From Euryodendron excelsum (lineage: Eukaryota; Streptophyta; Magnoliopsida; Ericales; Pentaphylacaceae), in assembly GCA_033060915.1 (NCBI GenBank), contig CM065378.1:50416001-50480000 (forward strand): a stretch of 64,000 bases of DNA, written 5' to 3'. The translations under genes and the position numbers were made by a program. How positions within the stretch are numbered: the first letter of the stretch is position 1; every line of letters begins with the position of its first letter. This document shows positions 35,989 through 47,331 of the stretch, in pieces. The notes below the pieces were generated by a model, which had not been told where the DNA came from, made no database searches, and saw only the letters and a program-made list of their open reading frames with translations.

Positions 35989-37789
35989 GACTTATTCCCA
36001 TGATTCTTTCCTTGGAAAATCAGTTGATGCTTTAACCCCTGAAAAATATCCCGTAAAATAGGAGTGAGCTGCGAAGCCCAGTAGGAATCTCGTAAATTCT
36101 ATAAAGCACAGGTTTAAATGCAATGCAATAAAAAGATAGCATGGCACACGTATGTCCCTTGGAATTATTTTCTCTTTTCATCAATATCAGGATCCTTGCA
36201 GGTATGTCCTACCTGGGCCAATTCAAGCCAATGGGGCCCACCCATGATTCATCCTTCGTCATCAAGTCCAGTAGGGCCCATCCATGATCATCTAGCCCGA
36301 TATCAAGCCAGTAGTATCGACCCATGATAGCCTCGAATATCAAGCCAGTCAGGTACACCCATGATATAAACCCGGGGTCTTTTCTTTTCCAGTTGTTTCA
36401 CCCTTATTCCTCCCTAGTGATGCAATCATGCAAGTAATGTATATTTGTAGAAGGCAATATAATCAACAACATAATTAGCAGGAAGGAGTAAAGTCAACAC
36501 AGTAATATGCAAGTCATCTAATAAGAAGAAAATAAGCATGTATTTTAAAGAATGCATAAGTTCTTACCATGGTTGTATGTCTAGGTCAAAATGATCCTTG
36601 GGTCACGTATTGTCTGTCGGACAAAGAGCAAGTAGTTGGCCCTCTTTTCCAATTATTGGTAATTGTCCATACTTGCCCAGATTTTCGGTGTTCAAGGCTT
36701 GCAGTTCTTATAATCAGTTTATCGGTGTTAAGTAACACGATATAGTGGGTATCTTGGTGGGTTTAGACCTTGGAATCCTTTTCGTCTCCCGTCAAGAACG
36801 GAATTGCCCAGGGTCGGGATTGAAGGGGATTATCTACAATTTTTACCGGGAAGTCTAGTGACCCATACTCTCCCATTTCTGGGTTCCTCATATTATTTAA
36901 GGTATCTCGGCAAAATTTCAAATTATTCCCTTTTATATTGCAATTTATATGATTTTCTTCGTCAAAACACAGATATAATTCAACAGAAAATCACATAAAT
37001 CTCTAAAAAATCCAAAAAAATAGGGGAAGGCCTCTTTGGGTGTCATAATCACCCCTAAAAATTTCAGGCCAAGGGAGTGTGGGACGCACCCACACGCGGC
37101 ACCACCCACGCGTGGGGGAAGGAAGGCAGTGCCTTCATCTTCTTCCTTGCGCGGCTGGAGTCTTTCCTCTCCAATTCTCGTTGATCCGTGGTCCTCCTAG
37201 ACATGCATGTGTAGCCAAGAGAATGCTATGAACCTGGGCTACACGCTCATGGTCAGCGCTCAACCTACGGTGGCCGAAAGTGGCCGTTTTTGCCTAAAAA
37301 GCTCGGCTGCATGGCGGAACCCTAAGGTTCCAGACCTGCAACTGAGCTTTTGGGCCTCTTCCCATGTTTTTCTGGCGAAGTGTCCTTCACAAAAGTTGTT
37401 TGGAACGTCGAGACAAAGAGGACCCAACTAGCCTCGTCGGATTTGGTGGTCGGTGGCCGGAGTTATGGCCTGAAGACCATTTTTCGGTGAGTTTGGCCCT
37501 CCAGGGCCGTTACAGCTCATGCACAGAGGTGGGAGGCCTCCCTTGGACTCCACGGAGGTCCTGGAGAAGCCTCGCACCGCTATGATAGGTCTCGGGCCCT
37601 GCATTGGCTTGTTTTGACCAAACAACCGGTGAACTCTCACTTTTTTCTCTCCCCCCGATTTTTTGGTTCATGGCTAGGTTAGGGTGAGTTTTGGTGGGTT
37701 TAGGTAGGTGAGGGTTTGGGGAAGAAAGCTCATTACCTGCTCCTTCAAATGGGTTGAGCTGGTCTCCCTCTTTTGTCTCCCTCTACTCG

Positions 37790-37795
<6 letters not shown>

Positions 37796-37847
<52 letters not shown>
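37796..37847. repeat. (CT)n microsatellite
   Basis: About 25 CT units in a broader pyrimidine-rich region (37760-38310) within the Tekay-like LTR. Confidence 0.9.
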
Positions 37848-37848
<1 letters not shown>

Positions 37849-39254
37849 AATCTTTCTCTCTCTTCAATCTCTTGTGCAACTGAGGGTCCAGAGGTGTGTG
37901 TGTGTGTAGGTGAGGGCTTTATATAGAGGTTGGTTCATTGGCTAGTGGCTGCTTTGCCGATTCAAGGAGGGGGTTCAACTCCCACGAGTGTTCCCTCTCC
38001 TTCTCTCTCCCCGTCTCTCTCCCTCTCTCTAAATAGCTCTTCTTCTCTCTAATATAACGCTCTCACTACCCTCACTCCCTCTCTATATCAACTGCTATAT
38101 AGGTTGCATGGGGTTCATGCATGGTTCTTCTCCTCTCTTTCTCTCCCCCCGTCTCTCTCTTTCTCTCTGTAAAACATTTAGCAAAAAGTGGTCAAAGGTT
38201 CCCTTGTGTTCCCCAAGGAATACTCATGCATTGGTGAGTGTATATGCACACACTCCACCTTATTCACTTGGTTCCTCTCTCTCTCTCTACAACTCTATCC
38301 CTCTCTCTACAACTTAGTCTTCTATTGGCTGCATGGGCATTCCTTGCTCGGCAAGAGGGTGTTAATTTATTTCTTGCATTGTGATAGGTGTGTGCAACTT
38401 TGACCATGTGTTGTGATTGGTGTGTGTGTTTTGAAATTGTGCATTGTGTTGTGTGTGTGTGTTACAATATTGTGTCCAATTGTATACATACATGCAAAAG
38501 GCACTAACTCATGTCTACATAAGTAGGACATTACATCTGGCCACATGCGTAGCTTAAGAGAGGTTTACATGCAATATGAAGGGGTAGTTGGCCATGCAAA
38601 GTTGGTGGAGTGAGGGGTAAATCCAAAAATAGAAGAGAGCCCCTAGTTCGAACCGGTTGGGTTTGGAGCTTCAAATCTTATTGAATGGTCATTCTGAAAC
38701 TATAGGCAGCAAGTTCTCGAAAAACTAATTGATTTAGGTTCAAATTTCGCACGATTCCGTCAAGAGATGAGAGAGAAAACCCAATCTGAAGTTAGGGTAA
38801 AATCTGGTGCGAAATTTGCTAGGTGCAGCGGCTTTCGGGGACTTTTTGGGAGACCGAAACACTACGGAATTGTGTTATGAGATTACGAAGGGGTTGGGAT
38901 CGAAAAGTAAATAATTTTAGACATTTGATTTGTCAAAATCGGTCTAGAAACGGAAGAGAAAACCCTGTATAAAGTTAGAGTAATTTCTAGTGCGAATTTT
39001 GTTAGGTAATGTGCTTTGAAGCCCATTTCTTCGGGGAATTGAGTTTCTAAGAAGTTACGTCGCAACATACTGACAAGGTTGGGTTTGGAAAGACCTCGCT
39101 TTCGACTCATGATTCTTATAGCTGGGTCTATTCAGTCTCGCTAGGGATACAATGTAGTCAAGAAATATTGCGGATATTACAAAGGACACGTGTGTTTTAC
39201 CTTAAAAATAGCTCAAAATCGATGTGTCAAAAATTACCTAGGTGCATGGGGACA

Positions 39255-41370
39255 GTTGAGAGAGATCAAATCTACTGTCAATTAATAGAACATATCACAA
39301 GAGACAATCTGTCTACCACGACAAACACATTCGACTCTCTGCCGAACCGCCTACATTGCTGCCCACGTATATCTATTGGCCTATATATACATATACATAT
39401 ACATTTAGAACCAGAAAATGCTAGGCAATTGGGTCAATTGGATAAAGCTTAATTAACTGATATCCTGGGAAATCATCCGCTAACAATGATTATATATTTA
39501 TTTTTGCTTTATAAATTTTGGCTCAGGATCATATGCTTCACCCACTTTTCTCTCTCTCACTCTCTCTATAAGTACGTTGGCTATGCGAGAAGACGAGAAA
39601 AAATGAGAGATGATGTAACAACAGGAGAGTCACCACCGTTTCAATACACTACTAAAAATCTAATCTCCTTGAAAGCAACAAAAAATAAAAGCCCGAGTAG
39701 CTTGTATCTTGGCTACCATGGCCTCCGACATGGAAGCTTTTGGTATCCTTTTATGCGCTCTTACTTCTTCGAACTGTGGCGGACTCGCGGTTTGGGTTGG
39801 GGGAAGGTAAATAATTTTAAATCTCATAGGGATCAAGGTAAAATTTACAAAATTTTGCGTAGGCCAATACTTATTGTAGACACATAAAATTTGACCAATT
39901 AAAAATAGTCACGTGTCTTATAAAACTTTAAATCATGACAAATTAAATATTATCACGTGTGTCTTGGGAACTTTATCAAAGTTTACAAAATTGGACAAAT
40001 CATATGCCGCCACATGTTAAAATGATACAGTTTTCAAATTGACAAGTTTATGCTAATCAAATTATGTCGCTTGTTACATGAGAACTGCAAGGAAGAAGAC
40101 AAATATTTTTTCTAATTAAAATTATATACGTGTCCATAAATATCTTTATTGATTATTACCTCTTTTAAATTAAAGACAGATAATTATCATAAGATAATTC
40201 TTTCAACCCTCAATTATAAATAGGGGGTGACTCTTTAAAGTGCACACAATATAAGATTTTTACCTACAACAAATAAGAGAAAGCTCTACAAGTTAAGCAT
40301 CAAGGACTTTGAAGAACTTTCTTCTTCAATCATCTTTTTCACACAAATTAGAGAAGAACCTGTCAATTGATTCGCGATCAAACTTGAAGTCCTTGAATCA
40401 ACGTTCTTAAAAAGAATTCAAAAGAATAATTCTTCACTCAAAATTAAAGTAAGGCAGAAAGCTTCATCAGATTGAAGTCTCTAAAACTCCGAAGAGCTTC
40501 TCACCTAAGCCTCATCAATTTCTATCACGCTTAAAGCTCAGATATTCAAATTGAAGAGTTCAACTTTATTATTTTCTTCTACTAAATTAAGAAGTCATTC
40601 ATATTGATTTGGGAATAAGGTATCAAGCTATCAAGTCAACCAACACAAATTTATTATTTTTTTTTATCAAATTGAATAAGATAAAAGATCTTTACATCCT
40701 ATTCAAGAACAAACTTTTAAGTACTTGAGTCAATATTAAAAAAATTAATTTTTTTATTTAAAATATCCTAGACATTGTACCTATTTTATTTTAAATTAAT
40801 AAATTAAATTATTACTTTATTTTCTGTCTACTTATTTTTGCAGACATAAAAATTTATGTATACTTATATTTTGTTGTAAAGACTAACAAATTTATTGGTA
40901 TCATTAAGAAGTTTGAAAAATTTGAAGGGGCGGCCACCGTCTCCAATTACGTGTACGTTCGTTATCATACATAATGCTTTGCGTGGGGGTGGGGCTGCCT
41001 CAGCCTGCCTGAAAATCGACGGTATATATATTTGCATTTATCCAGCCGCTTGATCTGTACTAATTCCAGCCTTCACATCCTTTCATGACGATGTACTACA
41101 TGTCGCCTCTAGTCCCATGCGAAGGCCACCAAAATTGACTTGCACATACATGTCTTTGTACGGAAAATTTTATCATGATTATTATGCAATCTTATATTTT
41201 TCAACGTCTTTATTTATTATATGGAAGATCTCAACAGGTGTTGCAAGTTTTAAATTTTAATAAGCCACAATGGTCATGTGCCAAAGAAAGCTCAATGTAG
41301 TCATCTATTGTAATGTCAGAAATCTGCAACATTGTCCATGTAAGGGGGTTATTCAAACATATTTGCTTTT
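39255..41370. repeat. Duplicated locus, copy A
   Basis: Three blocks match copy B in the same order and orientation: 39255-39640 with 45205-45490 (for example GGCTATGCGAGAAGACGAG here and GGCTATGTGAGAAGATGAC there), 39640-39790 with 47565-47710 (AGCTTGTATCTTGGCTA in both), and 40930-41370 with 47765-48275 (for example 'ccttcacatcctttcatgacg' here, 'ccttcacatcctttttcatgac' there). A 988-bp solo LTR interrupts copy A. Identity looks like about 70-80 percent by eye. No protein is encoded. The copy B neighbour carries MIR169; no MIR169 is seen beside copy A. Confidence 0.75.
39875..40862 (+). mobile_element. Solo LTR in copy A, duplication CTTAT
   Basis: Begins TGTAGACACATAAAATTT and ends AAAATTTATGTATA, an imperfect inverted repeat of the start. 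It is flanked by CTTAT (39870-39874 and 40863-40867). A TATAAATAGG box lies at about 40217, giving the direction. An alternative end at 40830 (CTGTCTA, also followed by CTTAT) cannot be excluded. No internal domain is present. Confidence 0.6.
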
Positions 41371-42123
41371 AAGGTGTGTCAACTGATTGGATCTGTTAAA
41401 AAACAAAGTCAGAGAGTCATGCAGTTTTTTTTTCAGCTACAGTTAGTGGGCTCTCCTAAGGGGTTTGGAGTTTGATTTTTGTTCGTATTCCACGCTTTGG
41501 TTTGGGCTGAAGGCTCGTCCCACATCGGGACGAGTCTTTTGAGTGTGTGAGTGTAAATTTTTGCACTTAACTTCTTATTTAAGAGGTTGTCAAGTAATTA
41601 GGTCTGTTCAAAAAGTAAATTTTTTCTTCTAGAGTCTCTTACCTTTTACATAATTATCATATAAGATATAATATTTTTATATTAAAAATATTTAATATTG
41701 ACTATATAGTTCACATTAATTATATATGTAATAGTAGTAGACTGTAATAACATAAAATACTTATATATCAAGATAGTCATTACTTTCTTTTTTTTTTTTA
41801 AAGAGAGACTGTTAAAATAGAGTAGACAATAGTAGTAGTCACTAAAATAAATACTGGTAAAAATATAAAAAATATGTGAAGATTTGGAGAGTAACGAAAA
41901 AAAGATAAATGAAAGATAAGGATATATTCCAATTATTAAAAGGTACATGGAAAAATAAAAAATGTTAAAATAAGTAAACTGTTAAAAAGAAATTTAAAGA
42001 ATGTAAATTTCTCGGATTTTGGGAGGGAAAGGTAAAAGTACTTGAATTGTGTGGGCTAACAAGCCTATTTTATCGTAAACACCCAAAAATATATTAAGGT
42101 GCAAGAAAATTTTTCAAAAACTA
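41371..42123. other. No gene; short repeats and a palindrome
   Basis: Two similar words about 210 bp apart ('gtcaactgattggatctgtt' near 41380 and 'gtcaagtaattaggtctgtt' near 41590) flank a segment with the palindrome CTCGTCCC-ACAT-GGGACGAG-like sequence at 41513-41536 (CTCGTCCCACATCGGGACGAG without its ends). This type of block is common in plant LTRs and other repeats. The rest is A/T-rich. Confidence 0.35.
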
Positions 42124-42500
42124 GGGGCCGAGACTTGTCCCCACGTGGGTTTGCCAATTTGAATGTGTTTGTATTGGTTATAGGTTGAAGTTACGTGCAA
42201 AGGAAATGGTTGGAGTTCGAGCGTTTGGGTGTGTGTTGTGCATGAATATAAGTGCCACTGGGCACCAAGGTGGTCTTGGTAATATACCCATATAAGTATT
42301 TACATATATATATATATATATATATGCTATAGATATGTAAGTCTTTGCTTGAGAGTTGTATTTGGATATTAGAATCAGATATATATATATACACATTATA
42401 CAAACCCACTAATCGAACACACTAAACATTACAAACTGCATGATCCTTCAAATAAAAAACATTAACCAATTGAAAAAGTTTTCAAAAGTGATTTCAAAGT
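42124..42500. repeat. Dispersed repeat, copy 2 (partner at 21888-22320)
   Basis: Begins GGGGCCGAG and resembles the right flank of the Ogre-like element at 21888. It includes (TA)n tracts at 42304-42325 and 42378-42391. The starting GGGGC coincides with the presumed target duplication of the Ogre element, so this copy can serve as an unoccupied-site reference. Confidence 0.5.
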
Positions 42501-42504
42501 AATA

Positions 42505-42690
42505 CAACTGGCAGCTCCTTAACTCAATATGGGAGTTCGAATTTGGATGAGGCAGGCCTTTGCTCGTGATTTTCTTAGTTGGAGCTCTTTTGTCTGGCCC
42601 ACGTATGGGGATACCTACATAGCATTGAGGGGGACGCCACCCACTCTTCTACAGTATTTTATAATTACCAAAAAAAAAGTATTGTGGCGT
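42505..42690 (+). repeat. SINE-like unit
   Basis: GGCAGCTCCTTAACTCAATA is followed by GGGAGTTCGAATTTGG, which resembles the B box (GGTTCGAANCC) of tRNA-derived SINEs. The body is about 150 bp and ends in an A run (42670-42678). Possible flanking repeats AAGTAAT and AAGTATT are imperfect. The family was not identified. Confidence 0.35.
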
Positions 42691-42737
42691 GACAATCTTT
42701 CTGATTTCTTCTATTTTTTCATACGATGCCTGGAGCC

Positions 42738-44040
42738 TATTGGGAATTTATACTAAAAGACATGCTTTGTGTAATGACTTTAATATTTATTAATAAATTA
42801 GTTATTCCATTTTAATGAGAATCTGTGTGAAAAATGTTTGCATTGCATTATTTATTTAATGATTATGCATGTGTGTCTCTTATTCTATATAGTAGATGAT
42901 TTAGTGTGTGGAGTGCGACTTACACACGGAAGATCAGATCATCGGTTCTTATGGAATATAAGTTTATCGTTCATAGTCTTAGATGGAAATGGACACACCA
43001 TCAATAGGAATGTAGTACAAGGTTTTAATAGGTCTGTCTTGACTATGGAGAACGGTATATTTCCAACTCCTTGCACTAATACACTTTGTGTGTATTGAAC
43101 AGAACCGTGTTGAGGTAATTGTTTTTACTGACTATATAAAACAATTAATACCTCATGATTATTGTGAGTGCTTATGCTCTTAATCCTAATATAATAAATA
43201 GACACGTGCATGTAGTATTTATTGTTTTTATTCATAGAGGAGTGAGATTCTTTATGGGTCAATAAGCTCAGTGAGTTGGACAATAACATTACGCGTATGG
43301 TGAATATTTATTATTGATGGAATCCACGTCCCCGTATAGGAATTGATGATATCCCCTTGAGGAAGTTTATAAGTTTTGATTATGTCAAACCCTGCAGGTG
43401 GATTATGAATCCGACATATCAAATAAGTTAAGTGGAAGGTCTCAAGGAATTAAATAAGTCTATTAAATTTAACTGTCAGTAATTTAATTTAATAGACGTG
43501 TATTTGTAATCTTAACGTGGGGAGATAAATAAGCATTTAATAATATGGAGCTCAAAATATAATTTCTAGTATAACAGATAGTGCAATTATAATTCGTTAT
43601 TGGTATAAATTATAATTTATGTAAATAAGGATTAATCCTAGTTAGATTAGGAGTCCTTATTTGCGTAGGAAGCTCTAGTCATATTAATCATATGGTCCTT
43701 GTTGTAGCCTATATATACACGCGCTCTAAGAGCTGCTAGGGTTACACACTCTGTACATAATTGAGAGATATACGTTTTTGTGAGGAAGAGAAACCCTAGC
43801 AGCGGCGAGTCCACTCTCTATAGAGCAAGGCGTGTACGAGGAATACAACAGAAATTCGAAGGTTGAGTTCGAGCGGTTGCTTCGTGCTTAGTGCTGATTC
43901 TTGATATTCGGGATCAAACCAAAGAGATCTCGAAGGTACGATTCTAATCACGTAGATTAGGCTATGCTAATCAGATCGAAATTTTTAGTAGTATGCGTAT
44001 GTACTATAGCCAGGTCATGAAAAATTTTGCAGTCTTAACA
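42738..44040 (+). mobile_element. Solo copia-type LTR within hAT element
   Basis: Begins TATTGGGAATTTATAC (a mutated TGTTGGGAATTTATAC) and ends AGTCTTAACA, with a perfect 5-bp duplication GAGCC (42733-42737 and 44041-44045). A TATATATAC promoter-like box near 43713 is followed by a leader with AACCCTAG. No coding sequence; the frame at 42838-43098 is by chance. Confidence 0.85.
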
Positions 44041-44329
44041 GAGCCGTATCCTGCTACAATATCTTTATCAGTGCTCTACCAAAGACACGAGTATTTTTGT
44101 CGTCAAATGAATCTACCTTGAACTTTGTGCTTGGCATACTTTTATTCGTAATTCCTAATACTTCGCGGAACAAGAAATTTATTTAAGTGAACGCAAAAAA
44201 TACACTTAAATAATTATTTTATAAGTAAAATGATAAATGCAAAATATATAATAATATTTAAAATTTTATATACTGATAACAAATATCTTTTACAGAAAAC
44301 AAAGTTTGAATTAATGTGACAAAATACAA

Positions 44330-44550
44330 CAATCTTTTTCGTTGTTTCGTATTCTAAAAACTTTGCAAAATAGCTTCATTATCTATGGTGTTGAATGCGT
44401 TTCTTTCAATATATGTCATCAAGCAATCATTTATCCACTTATCTTTCATGTGATTATTTAGTGAAGTCTTAATAATTTTTACTGGAGAAAAAACTCTCAC
44501 AACTAATGTAGTTGCAACCGGTAAAATCAGTCAATTAGCATTAGCAGAAC
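44330..44550 (-). pseudogene. hAT transposase C-terminal remnant
   Basis: The minus-strand translation reads LILPVATTLVVRVFSPVKII followed by KTSLNNHMKDKWINDCLMTY and IERNAFNTIDNEAILQSF, then a stop and NTKQRKRL. This is the C-terminal dimerisation region of hAT transposases of the ZMYM1-like type (family pattern LxLPVATxSVERAFSxMK). The key serine-glutamate of SVERAFS is changed to VVRVFS. It is a relic in the same direction as its element and is related to the fragment at 46490. Confidence 0.85.
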
Positions 44551-44559
44551 TACTCAACA

Positions 44560-45119
44560 TTAAACAAATCAACAATTCAACATTGAACAAATCAAGGGAC
44601 ATCAAACATGGGATATTTTCTCATTAATATTGATATAAACATAATTAAATAAACTGAAGTGAACATTAAGCAAATCAACTTACTTGATGGTTGTTTCAAG
44701 AAATTAACTCAATATTAAACAAATCAACAAGTCAAGAGACATAGGCTGTTGAAGTGTTCCAGGCCATCAGCCGAGGCGTGAGAGATTTAGCTTCAAAGCT
44801 TCAAAGTCCTTGGGTATCAAACTAGTCAGTAACATCCAGAGAGAGCGAACACATAGCTTTGTTGGGTTGGGAGAGAAAACACACAACGTGAGAGTTTGTT
44901 CGGAGAGACATACAGTGAGAGTAATATTTTAAGTCTAAGATTTGGGACTATTTGGGTATTGGGTATGAGCTTGGACATCTTGAACTAAGTTATGTTACTT
45001 GAATTGGGCCAGGTGAGGTTAATATTTTAAATGGGTCAAAAAAAATTTATTTTTATTTTATTTTTTAAGTTCAATGGACACGACTGCGGCCGTTGGGGCA
45101 AAGGTGGGTCCTCCCCTGA
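44560..45119 (-). other. Terminal non-coding part of the hAT element
   Basis: AT-rich sequence with several copies of 'aacaaatcaac' (44570-44740), then a GA-containing region and the hAT terminus. No reading frame. Confidence 0.4.
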
Positions 45120-45617
45120 ATACAATGAAATATACTAGTTTGTTGAGTAGTGACGAATAAACTAAGAACTAAAATTACAAAAAAAAAACAAAAGTTAAAC
45201 GTTTGTTTAAAAAAGGACAGATCAAATCCACTGTCAAATGGAGTATATTACAAGAGACTCAGTCTCTTTGTCAAAACTCTCATATGCGGCTCCCCTTCGT
45301 ACCGCCCAAATCTGCCTATACATAGATATCCTAGAAAATCCTAAGCAATAACCCGCTAAAAATGGTTATTTATTTATTTATTTACTTTTCTTTTAAAATT
45401 TTGAGCCCATAATCTTACGCTTGAGGCACATTTTTTTATTTATGCTGGCTATGTGAGAAGATGACTAAGGAACTGAGAACTAATGTAACATGTTAGAATA
45501 AAGCAAAAAAAAAGCGAAGGAAGAGAGAGAAAAAAAAGGAGAGTAAAATCTTTATATCATAATACATTGTGAAGTCGTGATCTAAAGACGTGATCCTACT
45601 TTGAAAGAGACTCTTAG

Positions 45618-45800
45618 GAGATGTTTGAATATGACTTTTTTTTAATAGCTTTGATGTTTTTAACTGGGTCAGGCTTCTTAGGGAAAAAATAATTTTTTAA
45701 AACTAGTGTAAGTTTGAAAAAATCATTTTAAAAAATAATTTTTTAAAACTAATTTAAACTTATGACTTATGAATTTTTTAAATAGTGATCCAAACGCCCT
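45618..45800. mobile_element. Possible MITE
   Basis: A short AT-rich unit bounded by GATGTTTGAATATG and GTGATCCAAACGCCC, which gives weak inverted ends (GTTTG.AT and ATCCAAAC). It includes a local repeat of 'aataattttttaaaacta'. No clear target duplication. Confidence 0.3.
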
Positions 45801-46489
45801 TTTTAAGTATATGCCGAAGAGAAATGTTAAATAAGTAATAGAAAAGAAAAAATTAAACATTTAAGGAGAATAACTAATATATATTCTTCTTAAATTCAAA
45901 TACGTAAAGTAGAGACCAATTTGAATTTAAAAATAATGTCATAAATATGCGTGTACACGAACAAAATTGATGACTTTAAGCTCGGATGGTTGAGGGGCTT
46001 ATTGGTTGGGAGCTTGCAGCCAGTGTGAGGCAAATATGTGTTGAGATGGATAAAGGGTTCATTGATTGAGAGGTAAATGATGAACAATAATTGGGCAGTG
46101 AGAAAAATGACTCTAAAATGACCATTGAGATGATAAACTCTGAAATAACTTTAAAGCAAGAATTAAGCGGCAACTCTAAAGTGAATGCGAGGTAAGAAGC
46201 TTTTAAAAGAGCTTTGAGGATAGACTTAAAACTGACATTTGGGGGTTGACATTATGCCTGTGCAACAGAAACAGTGTTAAACATGAGTCTAGGGACAGAC
46301 TGATGTATGGTGGAGTGGCGTCGGCCACCTCTACTAAAATTTGAAATTTTTTTAAACTTGATCCAATTAAAAATAGATTTTGCTTGATCAAACTCAATAC
46401 TTGATACCCATTTTAAAATTTTTTTACTCAATCCAAATCCATTTACTCATTAAATTAAGAATTGATCCACACCGTTTTAATGAGGTCAG

Positions 46490-46965
46490 TACGGAGTTGT
46501 TATTGTGTATGGCATCTCCTGATCCAAGCTATTCATTCTCTTCCTTTGATAGGAAAAAGTTGCTTCAGTTTGCCGAGTTTCATATTTTTGAGTTTTTTTA
46601 CTAGAACTTATAGTACTTGATAATCAGCTTGAGACATACTTTCTGGGTGTAAACTCTAATGATTAATTTTTTGAAATGATAGGGATTGGTGGGCTTACTT
46701 GAAAATTAGTTGAAACGTAGAAAAATATTGTCTAGCCATTAATATATTTATTTGTGAAGTTGGCATTGATTTTATCAATTGCAATTATATCGGTTGAGAG
46801 AGTTTTTTCTGTAATAAATATTATCAAGACTTCTCTCTGTAATCGCATAAAAGATGAGTGTATGAATGATTGTTTGTGGACATACATTGAAAAAGACATA
46901 TTCAACACCATAGACAATAAAGTTATTTTACAAAAATTTTAGAATATCAAACAACGAAGGGAATT
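46490..46965 (+). pseudogene. hAT transposase C-terminal remnant in copia-like element
   Basis: The translation shows, in order and in one frame with stops, ELLLCMASPDPSYSFSSFDR and KKLLQFAEF (about 46493-46590), then a decayed middle, then LIYLFVKLALILSIAIISVE (about 46738-46797), RVFSVINIIKTSLCNRIKDE and CMNDCLWTYIEKDIFNTIDN, ending in KVILQKF, a stop, and NIKQRREL. This is the ZMYM1-like hAT C-terminal dimerisation region; the SVERxFS core is kept. Stops in the middle and at 46940 show it is dead. It lies antisense to the copia-like element that contains it, and is related to the remnant at 44330. Confidence 0.88.
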
Positions 46966-47318
46966 ATTATAGTTTGTCATATTAATTCAAACGTTGTTTT
47001 GTGTAAGAAACATTTTTTATCGATATATAGAATTTTGAGTGTTAACGTATTCTTTTCATTTCTTGAAATTTATTATTTTACTTATAAACAATTGTTAAAG
47101 GGTATTTTTTGCTTCTACTGGACAAAATTCTTAAGTCCGTCACTACATGATTCTATGGGCAAACATGTAGAAAGGCTGAAACATGGTCCTAAATTGGACT
47201 CTGAAGGTTCCAACAGCACATTTGATAATTGTGACGGTTTGTGACAGTGAGTTACGATGGCAAGATTATTTGCAAAAGGTTACTGCGTGATTGCTCTTGA
47301 AAGAAGTTACAGATTAGT

Positions 47319-47331
47319 GGCTTTGATACCA
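47319..47331 (-). other. Primer-binding site, copia-like element
   Basis: TGGTATCAAAGCC on the minus strand, directly next to the LTR, is a close match to the initiator-Met tRNA primer site TGGTATCAGAGC. It fixes the direction of the element. Confidence 0.75.

Larger units (their letters stand above)
35744..38535 (-). mobile_element. Inner Tekay-like LTR (2.8 kb)
   Basis: On the minus strand it starts TGTAATGTCCTACTTATG and ends GGGTCATGACA. Five bases further on comes TGGTATCAGGAC (35728-35739), a near match to the initiator-Met primer-binding site TGGTATCAGAGC, so this end behaves like a 5' LTR joined to an internal region. It holds a 31-base G run (35957-35987) and a long CT microsatellite. 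The flanks (ATTTC left, TCTGG right) do not form a target duplication, so truncation is likely. Frames at 36118-38403 have no recognisable domains. Confidence 0.62.
35329..39181 (-). mobile_element. Tekay-like LTR insertion (3.85 kb) in copia-like LTR
   Basis: The inserted sequence starts TGTAACGACC and ends GGATATTACA on the + strand, with a perfect 5-bp duplication AAGGA (35324-35328 and 39182-39186). The copia-like LTR reads on across the gap. On the minus strand it starts TGTAATATCC, as Tekay-type LTRs do. Inside it lies a second LTR-like unit, 35744-38535, so this may be an outer solo LTR of about 1.06 kb (35329-35743 plus 38536-39181) opened by another Tekay-like LTR, or a rearranged single element. 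Confidence 0.7.
29508..39240 (-). mobile_element. Non-autonomous copia-like LTR retrotransposon, minus strand
   Basis: Two direct repeats of about 1.1 kb (29508-30656 and 34226-35328 continued at 39187-39240) flank about 3.6 kb without reverse transcriptase, integrase or protease. On the minus strand the left LTR begins TGTTGGAATAATTGG, the usual start of copia LTRs, and the sequence before it reads TTATGTGGAGAT, a standard polypurine tract. It therefore resembles a LARD-type derivative. One internal minus-strand reading frame of unknown type lies at about 32975-33403. Both LTRs carry (GA)n and (TA)n tracts at the same place. The right LTR is split by the Tekay-like insertion at 35329-39181. 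Confidence 0.7.
42729..45119 (-). mobile_element. hAT transposon, defective, minus strand
   Basis: Borders are supported by an 8-bp duplication with one mismatch, ATACGATG (42721-42728) and ATACAATG (45120-45127), the length usual for hAT elements. The right end on the minus strand reads TCAGGGGAGGACCCACC, close to the CAGGGGCGGACC type of terminus of ZMYM1-like hAT elements; the left end, CCTGGAGCC|GTATCC, is a weak match and is split by a solo LTR. Inside lies a hAT transposase C-terminal remnant (44330-44550). Without the LTR the element is about 1.1 kb, so most of the transposase is gone. Confidence 0.68.

Noticed and set aside
37207..37640. Overlapping frames of 70-74 codons in a G/C-richer stretch
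   Set aside because: The stretch is inside the Tekay-like LTR, where such G/C-richer sequence is usual, and no domain is visible.
39486..39887. 133-codon frame in copy A
   Set aside because: The matching part of copy B does not keep the frame, and no domain is visible.
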